Shown here one piece after another: positions 49,282 through 61,909 of a stretch of DNA of 64,000 nucleotides. Position 1 is the stretch's first letter. Each line of letters begins with the position of its first letter. The translations under genes and the position numbers were made by a program. Below the pieces are notes generated by a model. That model did no database searches and was not told the DNA's origin. It was given only the letters and a program-made list of their open reading frames with translations. Source of the stretch: Excoecaria cochinchinensis (lineage: Eukaryota; Streptophyta; Magnoliopsida; Malpighiales; Euphorbiaceae). The stretch covers positions 124,001 through 188,000 of the forward strand of contig CANTUQ010000301.1 in assembly GCA_947683425.1 (NCBI GenBank). Direction: 5' to 3'.

Positions 49282-50973
49282 ATGCGTTGTGACCTGAAAG
49301 CTTCCAGTAGCTATTCCAATCGAGTTTTCCGGATTTATTGGACTCGGATCCAAAATTACACCACTTTTTACGATTTTTCGATTTTTGTGATTTTTCCTAG
49401 TGGTACTCTTAGGGAAATCCGTAAAAATTCGTCGGGTTCCGACGAAGCCAATTCTCAATACGTTTTGACTGGCAAGCTTCCAGTAGCTATTCCGATCGAG
49501 TTTTCCTTAATTATTGGACTCGGATCCAAAATTTCACCACTTTTTACGATTTTTCGATTTTGGTGATTTTCCCTAGTGGTACCCCTAGGGAAATCCGTAA
49601 AAATTCGTCGACTTCCGACGAAGCCAATTCTCGATGCGTTGTGACCGGAGAGCTTCCAGTAGCTATTCCAATCGAGTTTTCCTGAATTATTGGACTCGGA
49701 TCAGAAATTTCACCACTTTTTACTATTTTTCGATTTTGGTGATTTTCCCTAGTGGTACCCCTAGGGAAATCCATAAAAATTCGTCGGATTCTGACGAATC
49801 CAATTCTCAATGCGTTGTGACCGGTAAGTTTCCAATAGCTATTCCAATCGAGTTTTCCTGAATTATTAGACTCAGATTAAAAATTTCACCACTTTTTACG
49901 ATTTTTCGATTTTGGTGATTTTCCCTAGTGGTACCCCTAGGGAAATCCGTAAAAATTCGTCGGATTTTGACGAAACGAATTCTCGATGCATTGTGACCGG
50001 CAAGCTTCCAGTAGCTATTCGATTCGAGTTTTCCTGAATTATTGGACTCGGATCCAAAATTTCACCACTATTTACGATTTTTCCTTGTGGTACCCCTAGT
50101 GAATTCCGTACAAATTCGTCGGATTTCGACGGTGCCAATTCTCGATGCGTTGTGACCTGATAGCTTCCAGTAGCTATTCCAATCGAGTTTTTCTGAATAA
50201 ATTGACTCGGATTTTCCCTAGTGGTACCCTTAGAGAAATCCGTAAAAATTCGTCGGGTTCCGACGAATCCAATTCACGATACGTTTTGACCGGCAAGCTT
50301 CCAGTAGCTATTCCAATCGAGTTTTCCTTTATTATTGAACTCGGATCCAAAATTTCACCACTTTTTACGATTTTTCGATATTTGTGACTTTCCCTAGTGG
50401 TACCCCTAGGGAAATTCGTAAAAATTCGTCGGATTCCGACGAAGCCAATTCTCGATGCGTTGTGACCAGCAAGCTTCCAGTAGTTATTCCAATCGAGTTT
50501 TCCATAATTATTGGACTCGGATCAAAAATTTCACCACTTTTTACAATTTTTCGATATTGGTGATTTTCCCTAGTGGTACCCCTAGGGAAATCCGTAAAAA
50601 TTCGTCGACTTCCGACGAAGCCAATTCTCGATGCGTTGTGACCGGCAAACTTCCAGTAGCTATTCCAATCGAGTTTTCCTGAATTATTAGACTCGGATCA
50701 AAAATTTCTCCACTTTTTACGATTTTTCGATTTTGGTGATTTTCCCTAGTTGTACCCCTAGGGAAATTCGTAAAAATTCGTCGGATTGCGACGAAGCCAA
50801 TTCTCGATGCGTTGTGACCGGTAAGCTTCCAGTAGCTATTCGATTCGACTTTTCCTGAATTATTGGACTCGGATCCAAAATTTCACCACTATTTACGATT
50901 TTTCGATTTTCCCTTGTGGTACCCCTAGTGAAATCCGTACAAATTCGTCGGATTTCGACGATGCCAATTCTCG
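49282..50973 (+). repeat. 10-monomer higher-order unit, right-hand family, copy 2 (1,692 bp)
   Basis: It begins as the preceding unit does, but has about two extra monomers and a 42-bp deletion near 50211. The next anchor is at 50974. The extra segment (50145-50680) is itself repeated at 52021-52600. Confidence 0.75.
50203..50220 (+). repeat. 42-bp non-integral deletion junction
   Basis: The run gactcggat joins directly to tttccctag, removing the whole T-tract block. The undeleted partner at 52089-52130 shows exactly 42 bp missing. The flanking phase offsets agree (1876 bp before and 1918 bp after). The break sites share a gat. Confidence 0.9.
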
Positions 50974-52600
50974 ATGCGTTGTGACCTGAAAGTTTCCAGT
51001 AGCTATTCCAATCGAGTTTTCCGGATTTATTGGACTCGGATCCAAAATTACACCACTTTTTACGATTTTTCGATTTTTGTGATTTTTCCTAGTGGTACGC
51101 TTAGGGAAATCCGTAAAAATTCGTCGGGTTCTGACGAAGCCAATTCTCGATACGTTTTGACTGGCAAGCTTCCAGTAGATATTCCAATCGAGTTTTCCTT
51201 GATTATTGGACTCGGATCCAAAATTTCACCACTTTTTACGATTTTTCGATTTTGGTGATTTTCCCTAGTGGTACCCCTAGGGAAATCCGTAAAAATTCGT
51301 CGACTTCCGACGAAGCCAATTCTCGATGCGTTGTGACCGGCAAGCTTCCAGTAGCTATTCCAATCGAGTTTTCCTGAATTATTGGACTCGGATCCAAAAT
51401 TTCACCACTTTTTACGATTTTTCTATTTTTGTGATTTTCCCTAGTGGTACCCCTAGGGAAATCCATAAAAATTCATCGGATTCTGACGAAACCAATTCTC
51501 AATGCGTTGTGACCGGCAAGCTTCCAGTAGCTATTCCAATCGAGTTTTCCTGAATTATTAGACTCGGATCAAAAATTTCACCACTTTTTACGATTTTTCG
51601 ATTTTGGTGATTTTCCCTAGTGATACCCCTTGGAAAATCCGTAAAAATTCGTCGGATTTCGACGAAACCAATTCTCGATGCGTTGTGACCGGCAACCTTC
51701 CAGTAGCTATTCCAATCGAGTTTTCCATAATTATTGGACTCGGATCCAAAATTTCACCACTTTTTACGATTTTTCGATTTTGGTGATTTTTCCTAGTGGT
51801 ACCCCTAGGGAAATTCGTAAAAATTCGTCGGATTGCGACGAAGCCAATTCTCGATGCATTGTTACCGGCAAGCTTCAAGTAGCTATTCGATTCGAGTTTT
51901 CCTGAATTATTGGACTCGGATCCAAAATTTCACCACTATTTACGATTTTTCGATTTTTCCTTGTGGTACCCCTAGTAAAATCCGTACAAATTCGTCGGAT
52001 TTCGACGGTGCCAATTCTCGATGCGTTGTGACCTGAAAGCTTCCAGTAGCTATTCCAATCGAGTTTTTCTGAATTAATTGACTCGGATCCAAAATTACAC
52101 CACTTTTTACGATTTTTCGATTTTTGTGATTTTCCCTAGTGGTACCCTTAGAGAAATCCGTAAAAATTCGTCGGGTTTCGACGAATCCAATTCTCGATAT
52201 GTTTTGACCGGCAAGCTTCCAGTAGCTATTCCAATCGAGTTTTCCTTTATTATTGGACTCGGATCCAAAATTTCACCACTTTTTACGATTTTTCGATATT
52301 TGTGACTTTCCCTAGTGGTACCCCTAGGGAAATCCGTAAAAATTCGTCGGATTCCGACGAAGCCAATTCTCGATGCGTTGTGACCAGCAAGCTTCCAGTA
52401 GCTATTCCAATCGAGTTTTCCATAATTATTGGACTCGGATCAAAAATTTCACCACTTTTTACAATTTTTCGATATTGGTGATTTTCCCTAGTGGTACCCC
52501 TAGGGAAATCCGTAAAAATTAGTCGACTTCCGACGAAGGTAATTCTCGATGCGTTGTGACCGGCAAGCTTCCAGTAGCTATTCCAATCGAGTTTTCCTTA
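50974..52600 (+). repeat. Higher-order unit, right-hand family, copy 3 (partial)
   Basis: It starts with gtgacctgaaagt, ttttccggattta and acgcttaggg as at 49282. From 52021 it matches 50145-50680, including ggtacccttagag, tttatta and cgatatttgtgac. The colinear order is less clear beyond about 52600. Confidence 0.7.
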
Positions 52601-52724
52601 ATTATTAGACTCGGATCAAAAATTTCACCACTTTTTAAAATTTTTCGATTTTGGTGATTTTCCCTAGTTGTACCCCTAGGGAAATCCGTAAAAATTCGTC
52701 GGATTGCGACGAAGCCAATTCTCG

Positions 52725-52892
52725 ATGCGTTGTGACCGGCAAGCTTCCAGTAGCTATTCGATTCGAGTTTTCCTGAATTATTGGACTCGGATCGAAAATT
52801 TCACCACTATTTACGATTTTTCTTTTTTTTCTTGTGGTACCCCTAGTGAAATCCGTACAAATTCGTCGACTTTTGACGATGCCAATTCTCGA
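52725..52892 (+). repeat. Single monomer shared with 62762, left member
   Basis: This type B monomer carries ggatcgaaaatttc, an eight-T run before cttgtggtacc, and gtcgactttt. It matches 62762-62929 with one visible difference at an offset of 10037 bp, while the monomers on both sides differ. Confidence 0.85.
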
Positions 52893-54330
52893 TGCGTTGT
52901 GACCTGAAAGCTTCCAGTAGCTATTCCAATCGAGTTTTCCTGATTTATTGGACTCGGATCAAAAATTACACCACTTTTTACGATTTTTCGATTTTTGTGA
53001 TTTTCCCTAGTGGTACCCTTAGAAAAATCCGTAAAAATTCGTAGAGTTCCGACGAAGCCAATTCTAGATACGTTTTGACCGGCAAGCTTCCAGTAGCTAT
53101 TCCAATCGAGTTTTCCTGAATTATTGGACTCGGATCCAAAATTACACCACTTTTTACGATTTTTCGATTTTTGTGATTTTTCCTAGTGGTACTTCTAGCG
53201 AAATCCGTAAAAATTCGTCGGGTTCCGACGAAGCCAATTCTCGATACGTTTTGACCGGCAAGCTTCCAGTAGCTATTCCAATCGAGTTTTCCTTAATTAT
53301 TGGACTCGGATCCAAAATTTCACCACTTTTTACGATTTTTCGATTTTTCCTAGTGGTACCCCTAGTGAAATCCGTACAAATTCGTCGGATTTCGACGATG
53401 CCAATTCTCGATGCGTTGTGACCTGCAAGCTTCCAGTAGCTATTCCAATCGAGTTTTCCTGAATTATTGGACTCGAATCAAAAATTACACCACTTTTAAC
53501 GATTTTTCGATTTTTGTGATTTTCCCTAGTGGTACCCCTAGGGAAATCCGTAAAAATTCGCCGGGTTCCGACGAAGCCAATTCTCGATACGTTTTGACCG
53601 GAAAACTTCAAGTAGCTATTCCAATCGAGTTTTCCTTAATTATTGGACTCGAATCCAAAATTTCACCATTTTTTACGATTTTTCGATTTTGGTGATTTTT
53701 CCTAGTGGTACCCCCTAAGGAAATCCGTAAAAATTCGTCGGATTCCGACGAAGCCAATTCTCAATACGTTGTGACCGGCAAGATTCCAGTAGCTATTCCA
53801 ATCGAGTTTTCCTGAATTATTAGACTCGGATAAAAAATTTCACCACTTTTTACGATTTTTGATTTTGGTGATTTTCCCTAGTGGTACCCCTAGGGAAATC
53901 CGTATAAATTCGTCGGGTTCCGACGAAGTCAATTCTCGATACGTTTTGACCGGCAAGCTTCCAGTAGCTATTCCAATCGAGTTTTCCTTAATTATTGGAC
54001 TCGGATCCAAAATTACACCACTTTTTACGATTTTTCGATTTTGGTGATTTTCCCTAGTGGTACCCCTAGGGAAATCAGTAAAAATTATTCGGATTCAGAC
54101 GAAGCTAATTCTCAATGCGTTGTGACCGGCAAGATTCCAGTAGCTATTCCAATCGAGTTTTCCTGAATTATTAGACTCGGATCAAAAATTTCACCACTTT
54201 TTACGATTTTTCGATTTTGGTGATTTTCCCTAGTGGTACCCCTAGGGAAATCCGTAAAAATTCGTCGGATTCCGACGAAGGAAATTCTCGATGCGTTGTG
54301 ACCGGCAAGCTTCCAGTAGCTTTTCGATTC

Positions 54331-54345
54331 GAGTTTTCCTAGTGG
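54331..54345 (+). repeat. 58-bp deletion with 7-bp microhomology
   Basis: The run gagttttcct joins directly to agtggtaccc. In intact copies a second ttttcct lies 58 bp downstream, just before agtggtacc, so the join is at a shared ttttcct. The T-tract block and BamHI segment are gone. The next monomer (near 54417) also lacks four bases (gcaagctgtagc). Confidence 0.85.
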
Positions 54346-54940
54346 TACCCATAGTGAAATCCGTACAAATTCATCGGATTTCGACGATGCCAATTCTCGA
54401 TGCGTTGTCGCCTGCAAGCTGTAGCTATTCCAATAGAGTTTTCCTGAATTATTGGACTCGAATCCAAAATTACACCAATTTTTACGATTTTTCGATTTTT
54501 GTGATTTTCCCTAGTGGTACCCCTAGGGAAATCCGTAAAAATTCATCGGATTCCGACGAAGCCAATTCTCGATGTGTTTTGACCGGCAAGCTTCCCGTAG
54601 CTATTCCCATCGAGTTTTCCTTAATTATTGGACTTGGATAAAAAATTTCACCACTTTTTACGATTTTTCGATTTTGGTGATTTTCCCTAGTTGTACCCTA
54701 GGGAAATCCGTAAAAATTCGTCGGATTCTGACGAATCCAATTCTCGATGCGTTGTGACCGGCAAGCTTCCAGTAGCTATTCCAATCGAGTTTTCCATAAT
54801 TATTGGACTCGGATCCAAAATTTCACCACTTTTTACGATTTTTCGATTTTGGTGATTTTCCCTAGTGGTCCCCCTAGGGAAATCCGTAAAAATTCGTCGA
54901 CTTCCGACGAATCCAATTCTCGATGCGTTGTGACCGGCAA

Positions 54941-54962
54941 GCTTCCCAGCCTAGTTTATTCC
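54941..54962 (+). repeat. Small non-satellite substitution in the HindIII segment
   Basis: The usual gcttccagtagctattcc reads gcttcccagcctagtttattcc, which is 4 bp longer and rearranged. It is one of the few places where bases not explained by the monomer appear. It could be filler DNA from end joining or a base-calling problem. Confidence 0.7.
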
Positions 54963-57900
54963 AATCGAGTTTTCCTGAATTATTGGACTCGGATCAGAAA
55001 TTTCACCACTTTTTACAATTTTTCGATATTGGTGATTTTCCCTTGTGGTACCCCTAGGAAAATCCGTAAAAATTCGTCGAATTTTGACGAAACAAATTCT
55101 CGATGCGTTGTGATCGGCAAGGTTTCAGTAGCTATTCAAATCGAGTTTTCCTGAATTATTGGACTCGGATCAAAAATTTCACCACTTTTTACGATTTTTC
55201 GATTTTGGTGATTTTCCCTAGTGGTACCCCTAGGGAAATCCGTAAAAATTCGTCGGATTCCGACGAAGAAATTTCTCGATGCGTTGTGACCGGGAAGCTT
55301 CCAGTAGCTTTTCGATTCGAGGTTTCCTGAATTATTGGACTCGGATCAAAAATTTCACCACTATTTACGATTTTTCGATTTTTCCTTGTGGTTCCCCTAG
55401 TGAAATCCGTACAAATTCGTCGGATTTCGACGATGCCAATTCTCGATGCGTTGTGACCTGAAAGCTTCCAGTAGCAATTCCAATCGAGTTTTTATGAATT
55501 ATTGGACTCGGATCCAAAATTACACCACTTTTTACGATTTTTCGATTTTTGTGATTTTTCCTAGTAGTACCCTTAGGGAAATCCGTAAAAATTCGTCGGG
55601 TTCCGACGAATCCAATTCTCGATACGTTTTGACCGGCAAGCTTCCAGTAGCTATTCCAATCGAGTTTTCCTTAATTATTGGACTCGGATCCAAAATTTCA
55701 CCACTTTTTACGATTTTTAGATTTTTGTGATTTTCCCTAGTGGTACCCCTACGGAAATCCGTAAAAATTCGTCGGATTCCGACGAAGCCAATTCTCGATG
55801 CGTTGTGACCGGCAAGCTTACAGTAGCTATTCCAATCGAGTTTTTCTGAATTATTGGACTCGGATCTAAAATTTCACCACTTTTTACGATTTTTCGATTT
55901 TTGTGATTTTCCCTAGTGCTACCCCTAGGGAAATCCGTAAAAATTCGTCGAATTCCGACGAAGCCAATTCTCAATGCGTTGTGACTGGCAAGCTTCCAGT
56001 AGATATTCCAATCGAGTTTTCCTGAATTATTAGACTCGGATAAAAAATTTTACCACTTTTTACGATTTTTCGATTTTGGTGATTTTTCCTAGTTGTACCC
56101 CTAGGGAAATCCGTAAAAATTCATCGGATTCTGACGAAGCCAATTCTCGATGCGTTGTGACCGGCAAGCTTCCAGTAGCTATTCGATTCGAGTTTTCCTG
56201 AATTATTGGACTCGGATCCAAAATTTCACCACTTTTTACGATTTTTCGATTTTTCCTACTGGTACCCCTAGTGAAATCCGTACAAATTCGTCGGATTTCG
56301 ACGATGCCAATTCTCGATGCGTTGTCGCCTGCAAGCTTCCAGTAGCTATTCCAATCGAGTTTTCCTGAATTATTGGACTCGGATCCAAAATTACACCACT
56401 TTTTACGATTTTTCGATTTTTGTGATTTTCCCTAGTGGTACCCATAGGGAAATCCGTAAAAAATCGTCGGGTTCCGACGAAACTAATTCTCGATACGTTT
56501 TGACCGGCAAGCTTCCAGTAGTTATTCCAATCGAGTTTTCCTTAATTATTGGACTCGGATAAAAATTTCACCACTTTTTACGATTTTTCGATTTTGGTGA
56601 TTTTACCTAGTGGTACCCCTAGGGTAATCCGTAAAAATTCGTCGGATTTCGACGAAGCCAATTCTCGATGCGTTGTGACCGGCAAGCTTCCAGTAGCTAT
56701 TCGATTCGAGTTTTCCTGAATTATTGGACTCGGATCCAAAATTTCACCACTATTTACGATTTTTCGATTTTTCCTTGTGGTACCCCTAGTGAAATCCGTA
56801 CAAATTCGTCGGATTTCGAAGATGCCAATTCTCGATGCGTTGTGACCTGAAAGCTTCCAGTAGCAATTCCAATCGAGTTTTTCTGAATTATTGGACTCAG
56901 ATCCAAAATTACACCACTTTTTAACGATTTTTCGATTTTTTGTGATTTTTCCTTGTGGTACCCTTAGGGAAATCCGTAAAAATTCGTCGGATTCCGACGA
57001 ATCCAATTCTCGATACGTTTTGACCGGCAAGTTTCCAGTAGCTATTCCAATCGAGTTTTCCTTAATTATTGGACTTGGATCCAAAATTTCACCACTTTTT
57101 ACGATTTTTCGATTTTTGTGATTTTCCCTAGTGTTACCCCTAGGGAAATCCGTAAAAATTCGTCGGATTCCAACGAAGCCAATTCTCGATGCGTTGTGAC
57201 CGGCAAGCTTACAGTAGCTATTCCAATCGAGTTTTCCTTAATTATTGGACTCGGATCAAAAATTTCACCACTTTTTAACGATTTTTCGATTTTGGTGATT
57301 TTCCCTAGTGGTAGTACCCCTAGGAAATCCGTAAAAATTCGTCGAATTCCGACGAAGCCAATTCTCAATGCGTTGTGACCGGCAAGCTTCCAGTAGATAT
57401 TCCAATCGAGTTTTCCTGAATTATTAGACTCGGATAAAAAATTTCACCACTTTTACGATTTTTCGATTTTGGTGATTTTTCCTAGTTGTACCCCTAGGGA
57501 AATCCGTAAAAATTCATCGGATTCCGACGAAGCCAATTCTCGATGCGTTGTGACCGGCAAGCTTCCAGTTGCTATTCGATTCGAGTTTTCCTGAATTATT
57601 GGACTAGGATCTAAAATTTCACCAATTTTTACGATTTTTCGATTTTTCCTAGTGGTACCCCTAGTGAAATCCGTACAAATTCGTCGGATTTCGACGATGC
57701 CAATTCTCGATGCATTGTCGCCTGCAAGCTTCCAGTAGCTATTCCAATCGAGTTTTCCTGAATTATTGGACTCGGATCCAAAATTATACCACTTTTTATG
57801 ATTTTTCGATTTTTGTGATTTTCCCTAGTGGTACCCATAGGGAAATCTATAAAAAATTATCGGGTTCCGACGAAACCAATTCTCAATACGTTTTGACCGG

Positions 57901-58497
57901 CAAGCTTCCAGTAGCTATTCCAATCGAGTTTTCCTTAATTATTGGACTCGGATCAAAATTTCACCACTTTTTACGATTTTTCGATTTTGGTGATTTTCCC
58001 TAGTGGTACCCCTAGGGTAATCCGTAAAAATTCGTCGGATTTCGACGAAGCCAATTCTCGATGCGTTGTGACCGGCAAGCTTCCAGTAGCTATTCGATTC
58101 GAGTTTTCCTGAATTATTGGACTCGAATCCAAAATTTCACAACTTTTTACGATTTTTCGATTTTTGTGATTTTTTCTAGTAGTACCCCTAGGGAAATTCG
58201 TAAAAATTCGTCGGATTCCGACGAAGCCAATTCTCGATGCGTTGTGACCGGCAAGTTTCCAGTAGCTATTCCAATCGAGTTTTCCTGAATTATTGTACTC
58301 GGATCAAAAATTTCACCATAATTTCCGATTTTTCATTTTTCCCTAGTTATACCCCTAGGAAAATCCGCAAAAATTCGTCGAATTCCGACGAAACCAATTC
58401 TCGATGCGTTGTGACCGGCAAGCTTCCAGTAGCTATTCCAATCGAGTTTTCCTGAATTATTGGACTCAGATCCAAAATTTAACAACTCTTAACGATT

Positions 58498-58545
58498 TTT
58501 CGATTTTTGTGATATTCCCTAGTTGTACCCCTAGTGGTACCGTAA
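58498..58545 (+). repeat. Double KpnI-palindrome junction
   Basis: A damaged palindrome (ccctagttgtacccctag) runs into tggtaccgtaaaaattcg, so the GTAC core appears twice within 20 bp. This looks like a join between a normal monomer and a type D monomer at the repeated ctag. About 90 bp later tttcctgaatggactcgg lacks four bases as well. Confidence 0.75.
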
Positions 58546-60062
58546 AAATTCGTCGGATTCCGACGAAACCAATTCTCGATGCGTTGTGACCGGAAAGCTT
58601 CCAGTAGCTATTCCAATTAAAATTTCCTGAATGGACTCGGATCAAAAATTTCACCACTTTTTACGATTTTTCGATTTTGGTGATTTTCTTTAGTGGTACC
58701 CCTAGGGAAATCCGTAAAAATTCGTCGGTTTGCGACGAAGCCAATTCTCGATGCGTTGTGACCGACAAGCTTCCAGAAGCTAGTCGATTCGAGTTTTCCT
58801 TAATTATTGGACTCGGATCCAAAAATTCACCACTATTTACGATTTTTCGATTTTTCCTTGTGGTACCCCTAGTGAAATCCGTACAAATTCGTCGGATTTC
58901 GACGATGCCAATTCTCGATGCGTTTTGACCTGAAAGCTTCCAGTAGCTATTCCAATCGAGTTTTTCTGAATTATTGGACTCGGATCCAAAATTACACCAC
59001 TTTTTACGATTTTTCGATTTTTGTGATTTTACCTAGTGGTAGTACCCCTAGGGAAATCCGTAAAAATTTATCGGGTTCCGACGAATCCAATTCTCGATAC
59101 GTTTTGACCGGCAAGCTTCCAGTAGCTATTCCAATCGATTTTTCCTTAATTATTGGACTCGGATCCAAAATTTCACCACTTTTTACGATTTTTCGATTTT
59201 TGTGATTTTCCCTAGTGGTACCCCAAGGGAAATCCGTAAAAATTCGTCGGATTTCGACGAAGCCAATTCTCGATGCGTTGTGACCGGCAAGATTTCAGTA
59301 GCTATTCCAATCGAGTTTTCCTGAATAATTGGACTCGGATCAAAAATTTCACCACTTTTTACGATTTTTCGATTTTGGTTATTTTCCCTAGTGCTACCCC
59401 TAGGGAAATCCGTAAAAATTCGTCGGATTCTGACGAAACCAATTCTCAATGCGTTGTGACCGGCAAGATTTCAGTAGCTATTCCAATCGAGTTTTCCTGA
59501 ATGATTGAACTCGGATCAAAAATTTCACCACTTTTTACGATTTTTTCGATTTTTCCTAGTGGTACCCCTAGTGAAATCAGTGCAAATTCGTCGGATTTCG
59601 ACGATGCCAATTCTCGATGCGTTGTGACCGGCAAGCTTCCAGTAGCTATTCCAATCGAGTTTTCCTGAATTATTGGACTCGGATCCAAAATTTAACCACT
59701 CTTAACGATTTTTCGATTTTTGTGATTTTCCCTAGTGGTACCCCTAGGGAAATCCGTAAAAATTCGTCGGATTTCGACGAAGGTAATTCTCGATGCGTTG
59801 TGACCGGCAAGCTTCCAGTAGCTATTCGATTCGAGGTTTCCTGAATTATTGGACTCGGATCCAAAATTTCACCACTTTTTACGATTTTTCGATTTTTCCT
59901 AGTGGTACCTCTAGTGAAATCCGTACAAATTCGTCGGATTTCGACGATGCCAATTCTCGATGCGTTGCGACCCTGCAAGCTTCCAGTAGCTATTCCAATC
60001 GAGTTTTCCTTAATTATTGGACTTGGATCCAAAATTACACCACTTTTTATGATTTTTCGATT

Positions 60063-61300
60063 TTTGTGATTTTCCCTAGTGGTACCCCTAGGGAAATCCG
60101 TAAAAATTCGTCGGGTTCCGAAGAAGCCAATTCTCGATACGTTTTGACCGGCAAGCTTCCAGTAACTATTCCAATCGAGTTTTCCTTAATTATTGGACTC
60201 GGATCCAAAATTTCACCACTTTTTACGATTTTTCGATTTTGGTGATTTTCCCTAGTGGTACCCCTAGGGAAATCCGTAAAAATTCGTCGGATTCCAACGA
60301 AGCCAATTCTCAATGCGTTGTGACCGGCAAGATTCCAGTAGCTATTCCAATCGAGTTTTCCTGAATTATTAGACTCGGATCAAAAATTTTACCACTTTTT
60401 ACGATCTTTCGATTTTGGTGATTTTCCCTAGTGGTACCCCTAGGGAAATCCGTAAAAATTCGTCGGGTTCCGACGAAGTCAATTCTCGATACGTTTTGAC
60501 CGGCAAGCTTCCAATAGCTATTCCAATCGAGTTTTCCTTAATTATTGGACTCGGATCCAAAATTTCACCACTTTTTACGATTTTTCGATTTTGGTGATTT
60601 TCCCTAGTGGTACCCCCTAGGGAAATCCGTAAAAATTCGTCGGATTCCGACGAAGCCAATTCTCAATGCGTTGTGACCTGAAAGATTCCAGTAGCTATTC
60701 CAATCGAGTTTTCATGAATTATAAGACTCGGATCAAAAATTTCACCACTTTTTACGATTTTTTCGATTTTGGTGATTTTCCCTAGTGGTACCCCTAGGGA
60801 AATCCGTAAAAATTCGTCGGGTTCCGACGAAGCCAATTCTCGATACATTTTGACCGGCAAGCTTCCAACAGCTATTCCAATCGAGTTTTCCTTAATTATT
60901 GGACTCGGATCCAAAATTTCACCACTTTTTACGATTTTTCAATTTTGGTGATTTTCCCTAGTGGTACCCCTAGGGAAATCCGTAAAAATTCGTCGGGTTC
61001 CGACGAAGCCAATTCTCGATACGTTTTGACCGGCAAGCTTCCAATAGCTATTCCAATCGAGTTTTCCTTAATTATTGGACTCCGGATCCAAAATTTCATC
61101 ACTTTTTACGATTTTTCGATTTTGGTGATTTTCCCTAGTGGTATCCCTAGGGAAATCCGTAAAAATTCGTCGGATTCCGACGAAGCCAATTCTCAATGCG
61201 TTGTGACCGGTAAGATTCCAGTAGCTATTCTAATCGAGTTTTCCTGAATTATTAGACTCGGATCAAAAATTTCACCACTTTTTACGATTTTTTGATTTTG
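60063..61300 (+). repeat. Dimeric (about 352-bp) higher-order stretch
   Basis: Two monomer kinds alternate here. One has gtcgggttccgacg, atacgttttgacc and ttccttaattattgg. The other has gtcggattccgacg, tctcaatgcgttg, ggcaagattccag and gaattattagactcgg. Corresponding phases are 60063, 60415 and 60769, then 60945 after one extra copy of the first kind. The same pair is seen singly near 53.7-54.2 and 63.4-63.7 kb. Confidence 0.75.
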
Positions 61301-61909
61301 ATGATTTTCCCTAGTGGTACCCCTAGGGAAATCCGTAAAAATTCGTCGGATTCCGACGAAGGTAATTCTCGATGCGTTGTGACCGGCAAGCTTCCAGTAG
61401 ATTTTTGATTCGAGGTTTCCTGAATTATTGGACTCGGATCAGAAATTTCACCACTTTTTACGATTTTTTGATTTTTCCTAGTGGTACCCCTAGTGAAATC
61501 AGTACAAATTCGTCGGATTTCGACGATGCCAATTCTCGATGCGTTGTCGCCTGCAAGCTTCCAGTTGCTATTCCAATCGAGTTTTCCTAAATTATTAGAC
61601 TCCGATCCAAAATTTCACCACTTTTTATGATTTTTCGATTTTGGTGATTTTCCCTAGTGGTACCCCTAGGAAATCCGTAAAAATTCGTCGGATTCTGACG
61701 AAGCCAATTCTCAATGCGTTGTGACCGGCAAGATTCCAGTAGCAATTCCAATCGAGTTTTCCTTAATTATTAGACTCGGATCAAAAATTTCACCATTTTT
61801 TACGATTTTTCGATTTTGGAGGTTTTCCCTAGTGGTACCCCTAGGAAAATCCGTAAAAATTCGTCGGATTCTGACGAAGGTAATTCTCGATGCGTTGTGA
61901 CCGGCAAGC

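Noticed and set aside
56578..57084. Longest open frame, 168 codons on the minus strand
   Set aside because: It is the satellite monomer read through about three copies. Equivalent frames occur on both strands all along the array, begin at the same monomer phase and end at the same recurrent stop. No known domain, no consistent codon use, no independent conservation.
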